14,463 nucleotides of DNA, taken from the NCBI GenBank assembly GCA_039198835.1, contig JBCCTH010000053.1, positions 1 to 14,463 on the forward strand, given 5' to 3'. The notes beneath the pieces are model-generated. The model was given only the letters and a program-made list of their open reading frames with translations. It did not search any database and was not told the origin of the DNA. The translations under genes and the position numbers were made by a program. Below, in pieces: positions 14,110 through 14,463 of this stretch (position 1 is its first letter; each line of letters begins with the position of its first letter). The DNA is from Shimia_B sp039198835 (GTDB taxonomy: Bacteria > Pseudomonadota > Alphaproteobacteria > Rhodobacterales > Rhodobacteraceae).

Positions 14110-14463
14110 TTAAAAGAAACCCAGCCGGTCAGGAGAGTAGCTCACCAGCATGTTCTTTGTTTGCTGGTAGTGATCGAGCATCATCTTGTGCGTCTCGCGC
14201 CCGATGCCCGACTGCTTATATCCGCCAAACGCTGCGTGGGCAGGATAGAGATGATAGCAATTCGTCCAGACACGGCCCGCCTTGATCTCGCGGCCAAAGC
14301 GATAGCACTTATTGGCATCGCGCGACCACACGCCCGCGCCCAGGCCATAGAGCGTATCATTGGCGAGATCGAGCGCCTCGGCATCGTCTTTGAAAGTGGT
14401 CACAGAGACAACCGGCCCAAAGATCTCTTCCTGGAAGACGCGCATCTTGTTGTTGCCCTTCAG
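14110..14463 (-). CDS. NAD(P)-dependent aldehyde dehydrogenase, AldB/ExaC type, C-terminal part (cut by window edge)
   Basis: The last 117 residues are visible; the N-terminal cofactor domain and catalytic Cys lie outside. The family signature EEIFGPVVSVTTFKDDAEAL is present with the conserved Glu and Phe of the catalytic region, then NDTLYGLGAGVWSRD, AGRVWTNCYHLYPAHAAFGGYKQSGIGRE, and the C-terminus LVSYSPDRLGFF. These closely match E. coli AldB and Pseudomonas ExaC, which oxidise acetaldehyde and similar short aldehydes to acids. The DUF779 gene downstream is the usual partner of this subfamily and supports the call. The true start is beyond 14463. The gene ends in a hairpin terminator. Confidence 0.93.
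   Translation of the reverse strand: MKGNNKMRVFQEEIFGPVVSVTTFKDDAEALDLANDTLYGLGAGVWSRDANKCYRFGREIKAGRVWTNCYHLYPAHAAFGGYKQSGIGRETHKMMLDHYQQTKNMLVSYSPDRLGFF

Noticed and set aside
1..14463. CRISPR arrays, insertion sequences, prophage or toxin-antitoxin genes
   Set aside because: No regularly spaced repeats with unique spacers, no transposase or integrase motifs, and no phage or toxin families were seen on either strand.

Overview
The window (14,463 bases, GC-rich) looks like the chromosome of an alphaproteobacterium, probably related to Rhodobacterales. The main reason is the run Hint-domain protein / nnr / glnB / glnA, an arrangement I associate with that order. The VHPO-like and DUF779 proteins fit but do not decide it. 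The assignment rests on protein family resemblance and gene order read by eye, not on a database search.

Positions 1-4009, minus strand, hold a sulfate-assimilation operon in the order cysG - cysI - cysH - cysJ, with cysJ cut by the window edge. CysG makes siroheme for the CysI hemoprotein. CysH reduces PAPS to sulfite, and CysIJ (NADPH-sulfite reductase) reduces sulfite to sulfide. The genes overlap or nearly touch, so they are almost certainly co-transcribed. The proteins are of the enterobacterial NADPH-dependent type, and catalytic residues fall at the same numbers as in the E. coli/Salmonella enzymes. Upstream of cysG are three similar motifs spaced 20-21 bp apart, a possible operator array.

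Positions 4268-4352 are a tRNA-Leu(UAG) on the minus strand. Then come a short Hint-domain protein (plus strand), which overlaps tail-to-tail with nnr (NAD(P)H-hydrate repair, minus strand), and the divergent pair glnB-glnA (plus strand; PII signal protein and glutamine synthetase I). The glnA gene ends in a clear intrinsic terminator.

Positions 8891-13424, plus strand, hold a luciferase-like flavin monooxygenase of the BA3436 type coupled to a short-chain dehydrogenase, a secreted MltB-type lytic transglycosylase, and a Tat-exported vanadium-haloperoxidase-like protein. The last has a perfect 17-bp palindrome just before its start codon.

Positions 13484-14463 hold a REP-like double hairpin lying between convergent genes, a DUF779 protein, a terminator, and the C-terminal part of an AldB/ExaC-type aldehyde dehydrogenase, the last three on the minus strand. 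There is no sign of phage, insertion sequences, CRISPR or a defence island. The most interesting items are the cys operon with its phased repeats, the haloperoxidase-like gene with its palindrome, the REP-like element, and the Hint-domain gene overlapping nnr.
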